From assembly GCA_033819885.1 (NCBI GenBank), contig JAQYUZ010000004.1:1-64000 (forward strand): 64,000 nucleotides of DNA, written 5' to 3'. A program made the translations under genes and the position numbers. The stretch's first letter is position 1. Each line of letters opens with the position of its first letter. Of the stretch, positions 45,858 to 57,441 are shown in pieces. The DNA is from Microbotryomycetes sp. JL201. Taxonomy: Eukaryota; Basidiomycota; Microbotryomycetes. The notes under the pieces are model-generated. The model had not been told where the DNA came from. It searched no databases and saw nothing but the letters and a program-made list of their open reading frames with translations.

Positions 45858-46407
45858 CGTACTGGTGATGCTACGTCGGTCAGCTAGGACACGGACCTGA
45901 GACGGCCTAGCAGAAGCGCACGTAGATGGAGTGAGGGGGAGAGAGAGACGAGCGATGCGGTGCGGAGCGGTCGAGACCCTTTGCACAGGCGATGATGTCA
46001 TTTCTCGAAATGACCTCTGTGGTCAAGTGCGGGAGCGGCTGTGCAAGGTGAATCAGACCATATGAGTAATATAAACATGTCGATTCCGACAGTCTGCAGG
46101 AGAAGGGCTGTGAGTACAGAGTGGCGTGGCCAGGCGTGACACGCGCTAAAACCACACGCGTCGGCATGTGCATGCATGCACCTCGTGCGTTCGTTTTTTG
46201 ATCAAGTATCTTGGACAGCGATGCTGAAAGCTTTTTACAAGCGCATCCGCTCGTCACGTGATGCACATGAGCTATCCTCACTCTCGTGAAAATAGCGTAC
46301 AGCGGCAAGTAAGTCTCGAGCGAACATCTCCAATGCATTAATATCTGCTTCTGCCGATCATGTGATTCGATGTTTGTATCTTTCCTTTCCAAGTCGCGGC
46401 TGCGAGC
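45858..46407. promoter_or_regulatory. Divergent promoter region with TCACGTGA site
   Basis: About 550 bases between SLM1 and the Zn2Cys6 factor. It holds a perfect TCACGTGA palindrome at 46254-46261, a bHLH-type site, about 150 bases before the factor's first ATG. No gene is seen. Confidence 0.5.
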
Positions 46408-49400
46408 ATGAGCCCGCTGGCACAGGAGCCGTCAGCCGCCTCGGTGCCACCTCGAGGCAGGGTCAACGGATCAACAGCATCACACTTGCCCCCACAACTC
46501 GGCCCGAGCTCGTCAAGCGCTGGTGCACAGCAGGCGGCACGTCCTTTGAAGCGAGCCGTGTCGTCGACGGCATCTCCAGAGGCATGTCTTGCGCTCAGCA
46601 CTTGGCGATTACTGCCCCAGTATGCTAAGCGTAGGCTCGGTCCTCCCAACACAGCTGTCGGACGATCATCCGGGCCACAAGCCAAAAGCCAAGCGCAATA
46701 GAGCCGCTCTCAGCTGCACAGAATGCAAGCGACGCAAAATCAAATGTTCGAGACAAATTCCTTGCGAGGCATGCTGCAAACGACGCGAGCAGAGCTTGTG
46801 CCACTGGGCAGACCCAACGATCGACGTTGAGCCGTGAGTCTTGATGCCAGTACATGCAACAGAACCGACATTGACAGGATGAGCGGCAAATATAGGCAAC
46901 CTTTCACGCCAGTGGAAGAGCATGAGCAGCTCAAATCTAGAGTCGCACAGCTCGAGGCCATCATTCTCCGATTGCACGGTTCGCAAGTATTCACGGAGGC
47001 ATGTCTCCTTTCATCTGCTCGAATCTGCTAGAGTACAGCTGACAGAGGTATACACGACCAGATGCCCGTACAGACGACTTCTGCAGAGCAGCGCGATGAT
47101 CAGTCTGACGCAGGAGGCCGAGACTCTGACACGGAGGACGCCGCACTCGTGCTGGAAGAGCTTGGCAAGTTCTTTAAAGACACCTTGGATGCTCGGATGC
47201 TGACACCAACCCCAACTACTTTGAGCAGCTCTCGGCAAGAACTTGACCCGTGTGGGATCCCGACGCAGAAAGATCGCAGACAACCCCTTCCCGGGAACAA
47301 GACCGACACGTGGTTTGACAGACCCTACAATGTCGCGCCACATGAAGTCGCTGCTCGTAGCCAAACCTGAGCAGCGCCGAAAATTCGTGCTCGATGATAT
47401 CTACGAGAGTCTGCCCAAAAAGCAGATGATGGACCACCTTGTACAAACCTACTTCACGAGGGCCGATTGGGCATGGCATTTGCACCACAGACCGACGTTC
47501 GAGGCCGAGTACGCAGCATTTGGACAACTACTCGCAGCCAGCAGAAGAGACGAGGTGGACCCGCTCTGGATCGCCGTCTTGGCCATGACCTTGTGTCTTG
47601 CTTTGAATGCGCTCGACGGACCTGTCAACTCGCCGCTAGTCACAATCACTGATGACGACCTTGTGACGTTGCCGCAAAAGTACTGTGACGCGGCGCAAGC
47701 CGCTCTCGAGTGTGGCGACTGGACGGGACTGCCCCGTGTTCGTACACTGCAGACCATTGCATTGTTTTCGCCATACTTTTTGTACAGGGGGACGCCTGCA
47801 GTTGGGCTGAGGCATCAAACGTACCTCGGCGTCGCTCTACGTCAGTGCCAACAACTCGGACTGCACAGCATGGGCCACGATCCGACCGTTATGCCGCCAG
47901 AAGACGTGTCTCTTCCCCCTGGTATCAACTCATTGCGTCGAGAAATTCCAATGCGCCTGTTTCGCAACCTGCTTTTCGTCGAGCAAATCAGCTTAGACAA
48001 GATCAAGTCGGTCCTGCCACCTGATAAAAGTTAGTCCCCACTCACGGGCGTGAATCGATAAGATATGTCGTATCTAACTTTCACGATCAGTCAATTCGGC
48101 AATGCCAGGCAATTTTGACGATAACGACCTCAGTGCACACAGCCTAGTGGCGCCGAGACCAATGGATGTCGCGACCGATACTTCATTTGATGTGAATCCG
48201 GGACAGGAACTCTGAGAATAGCACGAGCTGACTCTCTTGTTGTGGTTCAGTACACGAAATGGAAGATCGGCGTGCTCCAGCGCGAGTTCAACGAAAAGAT
48301 CAATGGCCCGACACCGTTAGAGTACGAGACGACGATTCTCGGCCTAGATCGGGGGTACAGGTCAGTAGCGAGTGCGCGGATAACACAGGCACTAGCGCTG
48401 AATGTTGCTTGTCATTGCAGAGAGATTCTCGACAACTTGCCAACGCGATTCCTACCGACATACATCCCACCGCTCGGTGAGCCATTGCAGGTCTTGTGGC
48501 AGCGCAATATGGCTCTGCAAACGATCAATTCGCGGCTGTTGCGGCTGCATCGGCCATTCATGAGTCGCGGCTACCGCGATTCGAAGTATCGCGTGTCCAC
48601 CGACTCGGCGCTGCAAGCTGCCCGGCGCGTGCTTGTCTGCCAGCAATCTCTCGACCGAGGCAAGTCACGGTTCTGGCTTGCGCGAGGAATTGGCTGACAG
48701 GTCATTTCATTGCGCAGCACCTCTGATCAAGCAAGGATTCCAACTGTTGACGATCCAGGGAGCGATTGTCGTGTTGTGCATGGACTTGTGGACGACCTTT
48801 CCACCAAACGTGACAGAATGTCCGGATTGGCGATTGATTGTCGACGTTGTGCCTTTCTTCCAGCGCTCTCTAAGCTACAGGCAAAACTCTGTACGCAAGA
48901 TCGCCCAACAGAGCCTGAACGCCATTTCTTTATTGTCTCAGGCGATTATGGCGAGGAAGGAAGAGGCAATGCGTAGAGTGGCGGCTGGTGGCAAGTGGGA
49001 GGACGAGGGCGAAGTTGAACCGTGAGTCACACATTTTTCGACTGCTGTCGTGAGGGATTTTGACTGAACATTGAGCGGGACGCAAAGGTATGGACGATTG
49101 CTCAAACGAACTGGCGCTAGCGTGTCGACGACCGCAGCCATGGGCCTCGACGGTTTCAGTGCAGCTGCGTCTCACATCTTTTCAGACCGGCCACACGATT
49201 TTACCAAGGTCATTGATGGCTCACAAGCCGACCCGGTCGACGAGAACGGCCAGACGAATGCGATTGAATTGCCGGCATTGACGAGTTCGCAGTGGAACGC
49301 ACCTAACGTTACCGTCAGCTCGGCTTTCGACATGTAAGCGATCGGAAGAAACGCGTGCTATGACCAGATGTCGTTGACACACTCTAGTCCTGCAGTCCCA

Positions 49401-49633
49401 ATGCATCAGAGACTGTGCCCGACTGGCAACCGAGTGGAGACATTACGGTCGATTTTGATTTGTCGTCGCTCGGCGGACCAGAGTGAGTCGCGTGTGGCGT
49501 CTGTGCAAACCTTTGTAGACATTCAGCTGACCGTGACCGCTCGCTACTACATAGGTTCGCTTCCACTGATTTCAGCTTTGACGAGTGGACGACGCTTGAT
49601 CAATTTGCTGCGACTATCGGACCCAATATATAG
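46408..49633 (+). CDS. Zn(II)2Cys6 transcription factor
   Basis: Fungal binuclear zinc-cluster regulator. The DNA-binding domain reads SCTECKRRKIKCSRQIPCEA, continuing CCKRREQSLCHW, and is followed by a coiled coil (KSRVAQLEAIILRLHG). The middle domain resembles fungal_trans (HHRPTFEAEYAAFGQLL; LWIAVLAMTLCLALNAL; HQTYLGVALRQCQQLGL). Further exons give LQTINSRLLRLHRPFMSR and VVPFFQRSLSYRQNS, ending FAATIGPNI. At least ten exons. Two starts are possible: 46408 (MSPLAQEPS) with an unplaced intron, or 46622 (MLSVGSVLP), which reads straight into the zinc cluster. The border near 47160-47280 is also unresolved. The target genes are unknown; the next gene is an aminotransferase. Confidence 0.88.
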
Positions 49634-49771
49634 CTTGCATGTGTGTACTGTTGGGTGGCGAGGGGAGTTTTGCGATATTTGTCATTCCAGTGCTACGCTT
49701 TTCACTATGCATGATGTGGTGTGCACGCCGAGGTTTGGCTCCCCCCACATTTCTTTTTGGTCGGAGCCGAG

Positions 49772-51303
49772 ATGGCCCCAAAGCAGGTCGCGCCTTCGTC
49801 GACGTTTGATTGGTCCAACTTGGCCTTTAACTTGTCAGTCGAATTGCACGAGCTAGTATACGCGTTGCTGACTGTCCGGGCCCGTGTTTGCGTGTGTGTT
49901 TCCGGTTGACTCGGCTGCTTTGTCGACCCGCGGCCACGTTTGCCCGCTCAGGTATGACACGCACGGCTATGCCAAGGCAACGTACAACGTCGAGGGTGGA
50001 TGGGGCCCAGTCGAATGGGTCAAGGAGCCGTACCTCAAGCTGCACGTTGGCAGCGTCGCGTAAGCCTGCGCCCTACTCTGCTCACGCCCAAGCATTGCAT
50101 CGGCAAATAGCAACGGACTGTTGAAACATTGAGCGAGCTGATTCGGGGACTGTGCACGACCAGCCTCAACTATGGTGCGTCCGCGTTTGAGGGTCTCAAG
50201 GCGTTCAGACATCCCGATGGCCACGTCAGGATCTTCAGGCCAAAGGACAACGCCGCACGCTTGCAGGTGAGTGCTATCCACACATTCAGCCATATGGAGC
50301 AAGACTGACCTATCGCCTGTCGCTTGAAAGCATTCGGCAGACGTCTTGTCGATGCCGGCCGTACCAGAGGACCTGTTCCTCGAGGCGGTCCACTTGGCCG
50401 TCGCTCGCAACATGGACCTCGTTCCGAGTCACGCACCTCATGCCTCGAATGGCTCAATGTACATTCGACCGCTGCTGTTTGCCTCGGGCGAAAACTTGAT
50501 CTTGAATCCTCCAGACGAATTCACGTTCTTGGTATACGTCACGCCCACCGGATCTCTGTACGGCACAGCAGGAACAAAGGCACCAGCCGTCGACGCCTTT
50601 GTCATCGAGGACTTTGATCGCGCCGCACCAAAGGGCACGGGCCATTCCAAGGCCGGCGGCAACTACGCGTGCGTAGACCCGTGTCGCCGCCCCTCGGACG
50701 TGTACTGACCTGTAGAGGCATCCTTACCAGACCGACATTCAAACATACCGCACTCGCCAAAAAGGCAGGCTACGGCATCACCTTGCATCTCGACTCGAAA
50801 ACGCGCACTCACATTGACGAGTTTTCGACGTCAAACTTTTTGGCGATTCTCAAGCGCGACTCGCCTTCGTCCGAGCGCACGCTCGTCGTTCCAACGTCCC
50901 CATCGATTCTCGCGTCTGTAACGACAAAGGCCATCATTCAGATTGCTCAAGATTTGGGTTGGAATGTCGAAAGACGACCTGTGCCTTTTAAAGAAGTTGT
51001 TGACGGCAAGTACGAAGAAGTCGCTGCTTGCGGTACGGCAGCCGCTTTGACGCCTGTCAGGTCAATCACGTACCATACGTCACCGGAAGAAAAATCAAAA
51101 GTGCCAATCGGCAACGGTGAGACGGCCGGCGAAGGTTTCCTGCAGAGTGAGCGTCGCCTTCTAGACTCTCCATCATTGATCACACTATTGACGATTTAAA
51201 TGGTCAAACAGTCTTGGCCGAGCTTACGGGCATCCAGTCTGGCGTGCGAGACGACAAGCACGCTTGGTGTTGGCCCCAGGAAGGCTGCGACGGCTCTGCT
51301 TAA
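49772..51303 (+). CDS. BAT1: Branched-chain amino-acid aminotransferase
   Basis: PLP enzyme that interconverts Leu, Ile and Val with their 2-oxo acids. Start MAPKQVAPSSTFDW. The family pattern follows across introns: VGSVALNYGASAFEGLKAF, RLQHSADVLSMP, FLEAVHLAVARN, YIRPLLFASG, then GTGHSKAGGNYA, GILTRP and ITYHTSPEE, ending CWPQEGCDGSA. Six exons are inferred; the first is 49772-49833, and the stop is TAA at 51301. The N-terminus lacks an obvious mitochondrial presequence, so a cytosolic form (yeast Bat2-like) is possible. It starts 138 bases after the zinc-cluster gene ends. Residues around the PLP site look intact, with no sign of decay. Confidence 0.93.
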
Positions 51304-51494
51304 CCGTTCGTACATTCGTTTGTATGGCATCACCAACAACAGCAGACAGCTGTCCAGTACCAAAGCAAAGAATGCAATGCATCAGCAAAAACTTTTATTT
51401 ATTTGAGCACATATCTAATTAGCGCAGGAATATATGTGTGTTTCTATACATCAATATGGATAAAAAGGGCAACATCATATGTGCCGGTGTATAA

Positions 51495-54400
51495 TCAGAC
51501 TGCAAACACACGCTTGAGCTGTTCCCTGAACGCATCGACGCAAGCGGGGATTTCAAAGAGAACGGGTTCCCGAGGCTTGTTTTCGAGCAAAGGTTCGATC
51601 CTACTCCGTCCGTGACCTGTCCAAAAAAGGGGGAGAGATTCTCGGCCTTGTCAGTCCTCGAGTACGGTTTGGTATTGGGTTAGAACCCGAAGCTCTTACC
51701 GTCACCCTCGACAATAACCGGATCGTCACCGTCAACATCACCTGCGTACCGACGACACATGTTTTGGTACTGTCTCGTGCGCTTCTTGCGCTGATATTCA
51801 ACGAGCTCTTCAACCTCGTCAAACAAGAAATCACGTTCCTCCGAGTCTGACGGCAACACGTTGTCGAGGTCAACCGGTTCGGCCAGTCCTCGACGTAAAA
51901 ATACAGACGCCGTCCTGTGTGCAGATTTGCAAACTTTCAGATCTATCCCGAGCAACAAGAGTTACGTCCCGAACCGGACTGACCAGAACCATTGTAAAAA
52001 TTCTTCAAAGATTGTCTCTCGCCTGTGCACGTTGTGCACAAAATCGTACAAGTATTGTTCGTGGCGAGTAAGCAGGCGAGCAATGATGCGCACGCTCCTC
52101 TGGGGCTCCTGAACTCTAGATCTGAGCGCCTCGATTACTGCGTAACATCATTCTAAGCATTGCTCAGTCGAACGTTGACAGTCTTTCGCACGCACTGATA
52201 ATAAATTGCTCGATGAACTTTTGGAGGTTTGTCAAGGCCTGAGCGCCGTTGCCGGCCTTGTATACTCGTTTGAGCAGCTCCACAAAGGGCCCAGCCACGA
52301 CTTCAAGAGCATGAGCAACGTCATCTTCGCCCAAAAGTTCGCGCAGAACGTTTGAATCGCGGTCGCGAGAAATAACTTTGAGGTACTCCTGCTCGTGCGC
52401 ACATCAGCGCATGCGAAGCGTGTAGGTAAGGGCAGCCAACTCACTTGAAGGTCGATCACGAGCCGTACGTCAGGATCTGACGCATTCTTCTTTGCCAAGG
52501 CTGACTTTGGCGTCTTCATGAACGCGTCATACTTCTTACTCGCCCTAACGACCCTTTCAAGCTCGTATTTTGCCAACCTGGGCTCGTCCGCCCCCCGCAC
52601 GATGCACAGAACGAGCTCGACCTGGTTTTCACGAGCATATCGACGAATGATTTCCTTCTTTTCGCGCGAGTCGTGAACGTAGGCGTCAATCTTTTCGCAC
52701 ATTGTCGAGCTTGCAATGCGTGAGCGAAGACGATTAATGTCTTGCAAGAGCTTCTTTGGGTCGTCGTCCAGCGTGATGGCCAGAATTCTGCACACATGAA
52801 CGGTTAGCGAGACATAGTGAGCTGAGATCAAGGCTCGCCGCATACTTTTGTAGCAAGCTCTTGCTGCCGAAAGGACGAGCGAGTAAAATGTCCTGCAGGT
52901 ACTTTGCCATCGTCTTGGCTCGACCGATTTTGAAAGCTTGCCTAACGAGCCAGTATGGGAAAGCCGAATGCAGCGCTTTCAGCTTTGCAAAAGTCGTCGC
53001 AGACGAGTCATCCGCGACGAATGCCTCGTACAGGAATTGCGCAAAGCTGAACGAAAATAGAGAAGTACAGGCTCAGGACACCATGATGCGGTAAGCGATT
53101 GCGAAAAAGCTCACCTGTACCGCAATGACTCAATCGTTTTGACGTATTTCACAGGCAATTGTTGAATCGTCTTTGTAGTCTTGATCGCGTTCGAAATTTC
53201 GACGATGCCGTCACCGTGGATGCACTCATATTCTATGGCGGCCCACATTGACCGCGTAGTACGCGCTCTCTGGGCAGCGCCTTGCGCCACACCAACTCGG
53301 GCGTTGCGCCGCGCCTCGTCAATGGCTTCGCGCTTCAGAATGTCCGCAACGCTGCGAGTCAACTGTCAGCTTATAGTTGGGGTCTCACTCTCGAGAATGC
53401 ACTTGCTCTGAATCTTTCGGCACGATAGAGCCGAGCAATAAGAACGCAGCCGTTTCTTTGTGATGGCCAACTGTCCGAATCGACAAGGTGTCGCGTAACC
53501 ATGCTCGCAGAGCTCGCCTTCTGCCGTCATGAGGCGGCATCTTCTTGAAATCAAGAGGCAAGCTCAATCGAGATCCCAACGAGCCTGCCGACCTGTTGGA
53601 AGTGACGCTGTATGGTCGAGCAGGTCCTGCACCAGCAAATGACGCGCCACGGGCTCGTGGGGGCAAGTCACCGTTCAAGCTCTGCGTTTTGAGTTTTTTC
53701 GCAAAAACAGATGAAGTGCTGTTGCGTTTTGGATCTCTCGCGCTCGAATTCGGTCCATATGGGTCATTGGCTGCGTCGCGCAGACCGTTTGCAAGCCGCG
53801 AAGAGCTCGGTGTGCGGCTACCGCGCGTCTCACCGCTTGTCGATGAATTCATTCTGCGAGCTGTCGGACGGGCGGCTATGTTGACTGACGAGGCGCTGCC
53901 ATTCGAGTTCGAGCGGGGCCTGACGATCTGATCATCTTTTGAGTCGGCGTTTGGAATGCGACGTATGTGAGCTGAGGGGAACATGCGGTCCAGCTGCGAA
54001 TTCACAAAAGGTCAGCCATCATTTGCTTGGTCGTAGGGATGACTCGCATTCTTCTGAAATTTGACAAATTGTGCTTCTGTTCGCACGACGTATTCGTCCA
54101 GCCTCGCAGGTCGACGAATGCGAATGATGAACGACTGTCGATGACCCGTTCAGCGCGCAGGCCGGGTGGAATCCGGACGTCGCACTCACTGGCGAGAATG
54201 AGAAGAGAGAACTCCGCACACTGACGACATCACATTCGAACCCACCCCATTTGAGTCTGTCAAAAGGCACGCCCCGCCAGAATGGCACAGTCGCGCCAAA
54301 CGGCCACGCGACGCCATTCTTGGCAAGAACGTTGTCAAGCAGCGGGGCCGCGCTGATCGGTCGAGACTTTGAACCATCGAAACCTGCCGGGACAGCCATG

Positions 54401-56544
54401 TGCGCGACAAAGTCTTCCTGGCGAGGAACTTGGCGTGAAGTAGGCACTCCGTCTTGGGTCGCTGTAGCGGGCGCAAAGATAGAGCCAGAATTGGCTGTGA
54501 CGACAGAGTCCTTCGTAGGGGCAGCTGGACGGAACCGTATCGTATCGTCATTTTCAGCCCTATCCTGCACGGAGAAACCTTCGATCGCTGGCTGTCGTGG
54601 TGTTGCAGCTTCGGAAGTGGGTACATCCCTTAGTACCTCGATACCATTTTCCGCATGATCTGGCGAATGAGCATTGTCGACGCTGATTGGTAATGCCAGC
54701 GCACTGTTGAATCTATCTTCTTCGTCATCCGTCGAGTCGCCAGGGTGCGGAGTCGACAAGGTGTCTCTGGCCGAGACAAAGCTCGCGCTCTCCATTCCGG
54801 AAGTCAAGCCGGTAGCTCTAGAATTAGTTCTACTCAATCCTGACTGATTCGGATCCGCTTGCAAAAGCTGTGATCCGTCCATGCCAGAATGGTCGGCTGG
54901 GGCGATCGAAGTCATCTCGCTGTCCATGTCTGATTCATGAGAGACGTCCTCGGCGTGCGTCTCGACCAAGGGAGTGCCACTGACGACTGCTCCCAGAACC
55001 GGTGGAGCACCCGGCTTGGCCTCCGCAGACCCAGCTTTGGTCGCCTGGCTGGTACTCGGGTTTGGCGAAGCGTTTCCTTTTGGCGTCGAGGTGCCGCTGT
55101 TACGCCAAAAGCTGCCGAACGAGAATCTGTTCTTGTTCGTGTTGAAACGAGGAGATGACGCGCCGCTTTCGGGTTCGGAACGTGGTTCCGATCGCGTTTC
55201 TGACATTTTTGGGCTGGGCGCGTACTGAGGCGTCGCAACTTGCGGTTGAAAATTGTAAGCACCAGTTGGTTGCCCAGCAGATGAGGACGTATGCGTGAGG
55301 TCTTCGTGAGCAGTCTGAGACGCGCTCGACAGTTTGAGTCCAGCCGAGACGAAGCGTTCGAGCGCTTTGCGCAGGTACACCTCAAGGATGCGACCGCCTA
55401 TGCCGCCCGTATGCTCATCTTCGGCTTTCGACAAGTCGGCGTCGTATAGTGCACGGACGATCGGGTACAAACCATCGGTCCAAAATGCCGGCACATCGCT
55501 CGTGCGCTCAGGATCATTCGACGCCGTATCTCGAACAAGCGGGAGCGTCAGCAGAAAGTGTCGGATTAGATATCGCATGATCGGCACGTCTCGCGAGTCG
55601 AAATCTTCGTCGTCCGAGCTGCAACAAGTTGTCAGCACATGCGCTACAAGGACTATAGTCACCCAAAGCATACTCGTCCAATGTTTCGTTTCCATCGAGA
55701 TCGCGCAGCTTCCAAAGCATGCCGCTCTCCGCCTTCAGTTCTTCGCCGACCAAGGCTCGCAAAAGATACCACGCCTCTTCTGGCGAGATTGCTTCCGAGC
55801 GGTCTTGCTCGCGGCGATTGTCTCTGTCAAGGCCAGCGTCGCCGTTGGCATGACCGTCCAAGAAACCTTGGTAGGATCGCATCCGCTTGGCTTCGGTCAC
55901 CGACACACGGTTGTGACTGACTGTACTCTGTCGCAAGCGCCCTTCGTCTTCAGTCCCGGTCGTGTCGTTTTCATCGATTGCCGCATCGATGAACAGGTAT
56001 CCAAAGTTGTTGTCGCCGTATGGGCTTGCCGCCCTCTCCCCAGAGACTTGGGAATATTGCGAGCTTCGAGAGGCCCTCTTGGATGCCCTGGCACCACTGG
56101 CGCTCGACCGCTTTCTAGCATGAGACTTTGAGACTGGACCGCCCTGCAAGGAGCTGCGAGACCCTGGACGAGAGCCTGCGAGTCTCAAGCTGGCTTCGTC
56201 GTCTCGAATCTCGCCGTACGAAGAGTCGTGCCTGTGCTGTTGCGGCTCTTGCCTGAGCAGCAAGGCTGCGTCTGCACTCATTCTGTTACTGTTGCGCTGT
56301 ATGTTCGAGTCGTGGTTGTTGGCCGACGCAAGAGACCGAGCTCTTCGGCGTGGCGTCGTCGGAGTGCGACTGCCTGTCGACGGCGGAAACATGATTGACT
56401 GCATGCCGTTGCGCTGCGGTCTAGCGACACCACTGATTTCTTCATCGCTGACGAATCCATTGTTTTCTCTGTCGTCGTGAGTGACCGTACCAGCCTCCCC
56501 TTGATCGTCGTCGCTGTGATCTGCGTACTGCCCGTGACGTTGCA

Positions 56545-56575
<31 letters not shown>

Positions 56576-56951
56576 GCGGTCGAGTGCAGTCGACGATGCT
56601 CTCATCTCTCTGTCAATCTCGTCTTGGAGCGTGTTTGTCGATGGCACGGTAGGCAGGTACACTCTGCTGTTTGCCGCAGCACCACCGCCGTCATGGTCCG
56701 ACAACGAGTCACCTGCACGCAAGCACGTCAGACACGCAGCAAGTCAGCACAAGTTGGGTTGATCCAAGCCTCGATCCAAGCTCACGTGCAGTCGCCGTGT
56801 ACGCACTCGATGTCGACAAAGTGCGTGGTGCGCCGCCGCCGCCGCCGCTTGCCGCCGTCGCCGCCGTCGCCGGTGCAGCTCGTGCATTGACGAGACTGCC
56901 AGTACTCTTGCCAGACTTGGTGCTGTCTTTGCTCCGTCTCTTGGACCACAT
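51495..56951 (-). CDS. Large PX-domain protein of the PXB/DUF3818 family (yeast Ypr097w-like)
   Basis: Probable phosphoinositide-binding lipid or membrane-traffic protein. Start MWSKRRSKDSTKSGKSTG, then a Gly/Ala-rich stretch and an intron into RDSLSDHDGG. A polyglutamine run of about ten residues lies near 56546-56572. The PXB-like region is EEAWYLLRALVGEELKAESG with IMRYLIRHFLLTLPLVRDTA and LYPIVRALYDADLSKAEDE. A ~340-residue disordered segment precedes the PX part (FIIRIRRPARLDEYVV). The DUF3818-like part includes KKEIIRRYARENQVELVLCI and ends FREQLKRVFAV after a final intron. Stopping at 51680 would lose that conserved-looking tail. More than ten exons; some borders are approximate. Yeast Ypr097w (Lec1) is the nearest described relative. 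Confidence 0.82.
56546..56572. repeat. (CTG)9 trinucleotide repeat coding polyglutamine
   Basis: Nine perfect CTG units read as CAG on the minus strand within the PX-domain gene. With flanking CAA and CAG codons they encode a run of about ten Gln. A likely length-variable site. Confidence 0.9.
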
Positions 56952-57441
56952 CTTGGTCCGGGCGGTCAAATAATGTGAGCAAACGGGAAACCAACCCAAG
57001 GCACTTTGCAAATTACTGCGCAGTCTGTGCATTGCAAAAGATACCCATCAACACGATCGAGACTACAACGGAGATCCACATGACAACGGTAGTGCGCGAT
57101 CGCCTGATCCTCGCACACACATTATGCAAACAAGAATGAACCCCCCTGGCCCATCGCCTTGTCTCACTTTGAGCAGCCAGCGAAGAAACGCTTGCGAATC
57201 GGGTGCGTGATCCTGACTAGATTACAAGGGGAAACCCATTCACAAGAGGAGAGGACAAAACAGCACATGGTGACGCAATGTAATCATGAAAGAGAGAGAG
57301 AGAGAGAGAGAGAGCCAGAGTCGTCGTGGCATCCGAACCAAAACAATCATCAGGTCAATCTCGTTTTTCTTTTTTTTTTCTCTGCTATCGTCGTCCAGCA
57401 ACGCAACATGGAGCGCACTGCACGTCGAGAGATGGCTCGAC
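56952..57441. other. Spacer with simple repeats
   Basis: About 490 bases between the start of the PX-domain gene and the end of LYS20. It holds an (AG)12 tract at 57291-57314 and a long T/TC run near 57364-57381. No gene is seen. Confidence 0.5.
57291..57314. repeat. (AG)12 dinucleotide repeat
   Basis: Twelve perfect AG units in non-coding DNA just downstream of LYS20. A candidate microsatellite. Confidence 0.9.
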
